From positions 20,486-84,485 of the forward strand of contig JAFAGA010000074.1 in assembly GCA_023423045.1 (NCBI GenBank): DNA of 64,000 bases, in the 5' to 3' direction. The DNA comes from Bacillota bacterium. GTDB taxonomy: Bacteria > Bacillota > Clostridia > Lachnospirales > Lachnospiraceae. The notes under the pieces are model-generated. The model ran no database searches. It worked only from the letters and a program-made list of their open reading frames with translations, and had not been told where the DNA came from. Shown piece after piece: positions 62,939 through 64,000 of the stretch. Position 1 is the stretch's first letter; every line of letters begins with the position of its first letter. The position numbers and the translations under genes are program-made.

Positions 62939-63838
62939 TTATCCGGGAAATTGCATTGCTATCCCTTCAGACATCATATCTGCCATTTCAAGGGCCTGCA
63001 TCTCAATTTCATCATATTCATTAATACTTTCCTCATAATTTCCGGCAAGCATATTCTCTATATTAGAGCTTAATAATTCAAGATGCTCATACAGCATCGC
63101 ATTCCAATCATCCTCGCTCCAATATGGATTCAAGCTGGCGAGCAACTCTGCAATTTGATCCGCATTCTCATGCCATCTGCGGTCTGCATCCGTCATAGCA
63201 CTGTTGTCCCCTGCCATTGCCGCCTGCATCAGCTCTCCGGCAATCCGGATATGCTCCGTAAACAGCCTTTGGAATTCCTCCGCCGCCTCATCCCCATAGA
63301 AAGCTCCCAGGGCATTGGCAAAGTCCACCGCATTACGCAGGAGCCGCTGTAAGGTCTGCTCCGTCTCTGGAAGCTGATGCATCATTGCCAGGAGGGTCAT
63401 TCTCGTCCACTCCACATGCTGCTCCCAGAGCAAACGGAAATAATTCACCAGGTCCATTGTACTTCCCTCTACCTCGTGGTCGATTCCATCCTCATCCTGC
63501 CAATTCGGATTATCTATTCCGTTTCGGTCGTTCATCCCACCACGATCATTCATCCCACCACGATCATTCATTCCACCGCGGTCATTCATTCCATTCCGAT
63601 CATTCATCCCATCTCGATCATTCATCCCGCCGGTATTCGCCGACGCTCCCGGAGAAACCGGATAGGACGGATAGCTCTGGTAGCCAGGCCTTATTGTAAT
63701 AACCTGCCCAATCATCAGATTGCGCGGATCAATTCCAGGATTCAGATCCATGATTGAATCCACAGTCGTATTAAATATCTGGGCAAGCATCCACACTGTA
63801 TCATATGGCCTGATTGTATATCTTATTGTACCATCCAT
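62939..63838 (-). CDS. LysM-domain protein with GMNDRx repeats
   Basis: About 299 residues. An N-terminal LysM domain (YTIRPYDTVWMLAQIFNTTV, ending IGQVITIRPG) binds peptidoglycan or spore cortex. A Gly/Asn/Asp/Arg-rich segment with six GMNDRx repeats follows, then a 170-residue helical domain with Glu/Asp and His residues (LWEQHVEWTRMTLLAM, RRWHENADQIAELLAS), ferritin- or haemerythrin-like in feel. Probably a spore or envelope protein. The start is ambiguous: ATG at 63838, with other starts up to 63853 overlapping the weak AGGTGA site. Confidence 0.75.
   Translation of the reverse strand: MDGTIRYTIRPYDTVWMLAQIFNTTVDSIMDLNPGIDPRNLMIGQVITIRPGYQSYPSYPVSPGASANTGGMNDRDGMNDRNGMNDRGGMNDRGGMNDRGGMNDRNGIDNPNWQDEDGIDHEVEGSTMDLVNYFRLLWEQHVEWTRMTLLAMMHQLPETEQTLQRLLRNAVDFANALGAFYGDEAAEEFQRLFTEHIRIAGELMQAAMAGDNSAMTDADRRWHENADQIAELLASLNPYWSEDDWNAMLYEHLELLSSNIENMLAGNYEESINEYDEIEMQALEMADMMSEGIAMQFPG
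63521..63628 (-). repeat. six tandem 18-bp coding repeats
   Basis: Six in-frame 18-bp units encode GMNDR followed by D, N or G. Copy number could vary by slippage without breaking the frame. Confidence 0.92.
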
Positions 63839-63853
63839 AGTCAGTACCATCAC

Positions 63854-64000
63854 CTATAAGAAGTTCTATTTCAAAATATGATACCTGCCTGGTCAATGTT
63901 CCGAAATATGAATTTAAACCCATGCTTTTTACCAATCAACGGATGGTTCTTTCCATTTTGCTTTTAAACATAACCAAAGCAAATAAACATCCCGACGCGG
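63854..64000. other. window end, nothing assigned
   Basis: Upstream region of the LysM gene. No reading frame, promoter or RNA I can support. Confidence 0.4.

Noticed and set aside
1..64000. tRNA, rRNA, CRISPR array or prophage
   Set aside because: I looked for these in the gaps and among the genes and saw none.

Overview
This window looks like a chromosomal segment of an anaerobic, spore-forming member of the Clostridia, most likely family Lachnospiraceae. The assignment is inferred from gene content, with no database search. It rests on a FabT/FabH/FabK-type fatty-acid operon, a type III glutamine synthetase, a YtvI-type sporulation membrane protein, a DUF1540 protein, a clostridial type IV pilus operon, the serC/serA/DUF1015 neighbourhood, strong AGGAGG ribosome-binding sites and sigma-A promoters. 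There are no rRNA or tRNA genes, CRISPR arrays or prophages that I can see.

Layout. 1-7.3 kb (minus strand): a type IV pilus operon running response regulator, unknown protein, pilB, pilT, pilC, prepilin (cut by the window edge). It is divergent from a large tandem-HTH regulator (7.7-9.6 kb), with back-to-back promoters between them. A DeoR-type regulator and a DegV lipid-binding protein follow. 12.5-14.8 kb: htpG with a perfect CIRCE operator and sigma-A promoter. 14.8-19.1 kb: an inserted segment with a lipoprotein, an exported Cys-rich protein, a frameshifted gene remnant, and an IS1634-type transposase preceded three bases away by a P-loop, shikimate-kinase-like protein. The segment is flanked by 137-bp direct repeats (132/137 identical), each carrying the htpG promoter/CIRCE and the last codons of the neighbouring DUF5721 gene. 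19.2-31 kb: accessory and housekeeping genes (TraX-like, a DUF6320/condensation-type acyltransferase/esterase trio, ferredoxin-type aldo/keto reductase, SGNH hydrolase, ABC-F ATPase, a cysteine-peptidase-like orphan, an MFS transporter). 31-36 kb: an XRE/TPR-like regulator, T-box-controlled thrS and two flavodoxin-like proteins.

36-46.7 kb (minus): a complete fatty-acid synthesis operon, fabT-fabH-acpP-fabK-fabD-fabG-fabF-accB-fabZ-accC-accD-accA. It makes malonyl-CoA and elongates acyl-ACP, and one promoter overlaps a palindromic FabT-like operator. 46.8-59.2 kb (minus): glnA (type III) with an attenuator-like leader, DUF624, DUF1015, a chemotaxis receptor, serA and serC (serine synthesis), ilvB and ilvD (branched-chain amino acids). 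59.5-63.9 kb: a Pho-box-like repeat array upstream of a PiT phosphate transporter and its PhoU-like partner, a YtvI/AI-2E membrane protein, DUF1540 and a LysM protein with six GMNDRx repeats.

Two signals fit no standard gene annotation. The first is the duplication-flanked insertion with a two-gene IS1634-type unit beside the heat-shock promoter. The second is a dispersed hairpin family sharing TCCYGNTTACAGG, found in several intergenic or terminator positions. Coordinates use starts chosen from visible ribosome-binding sites, so several differ from the longest possible reading frame.
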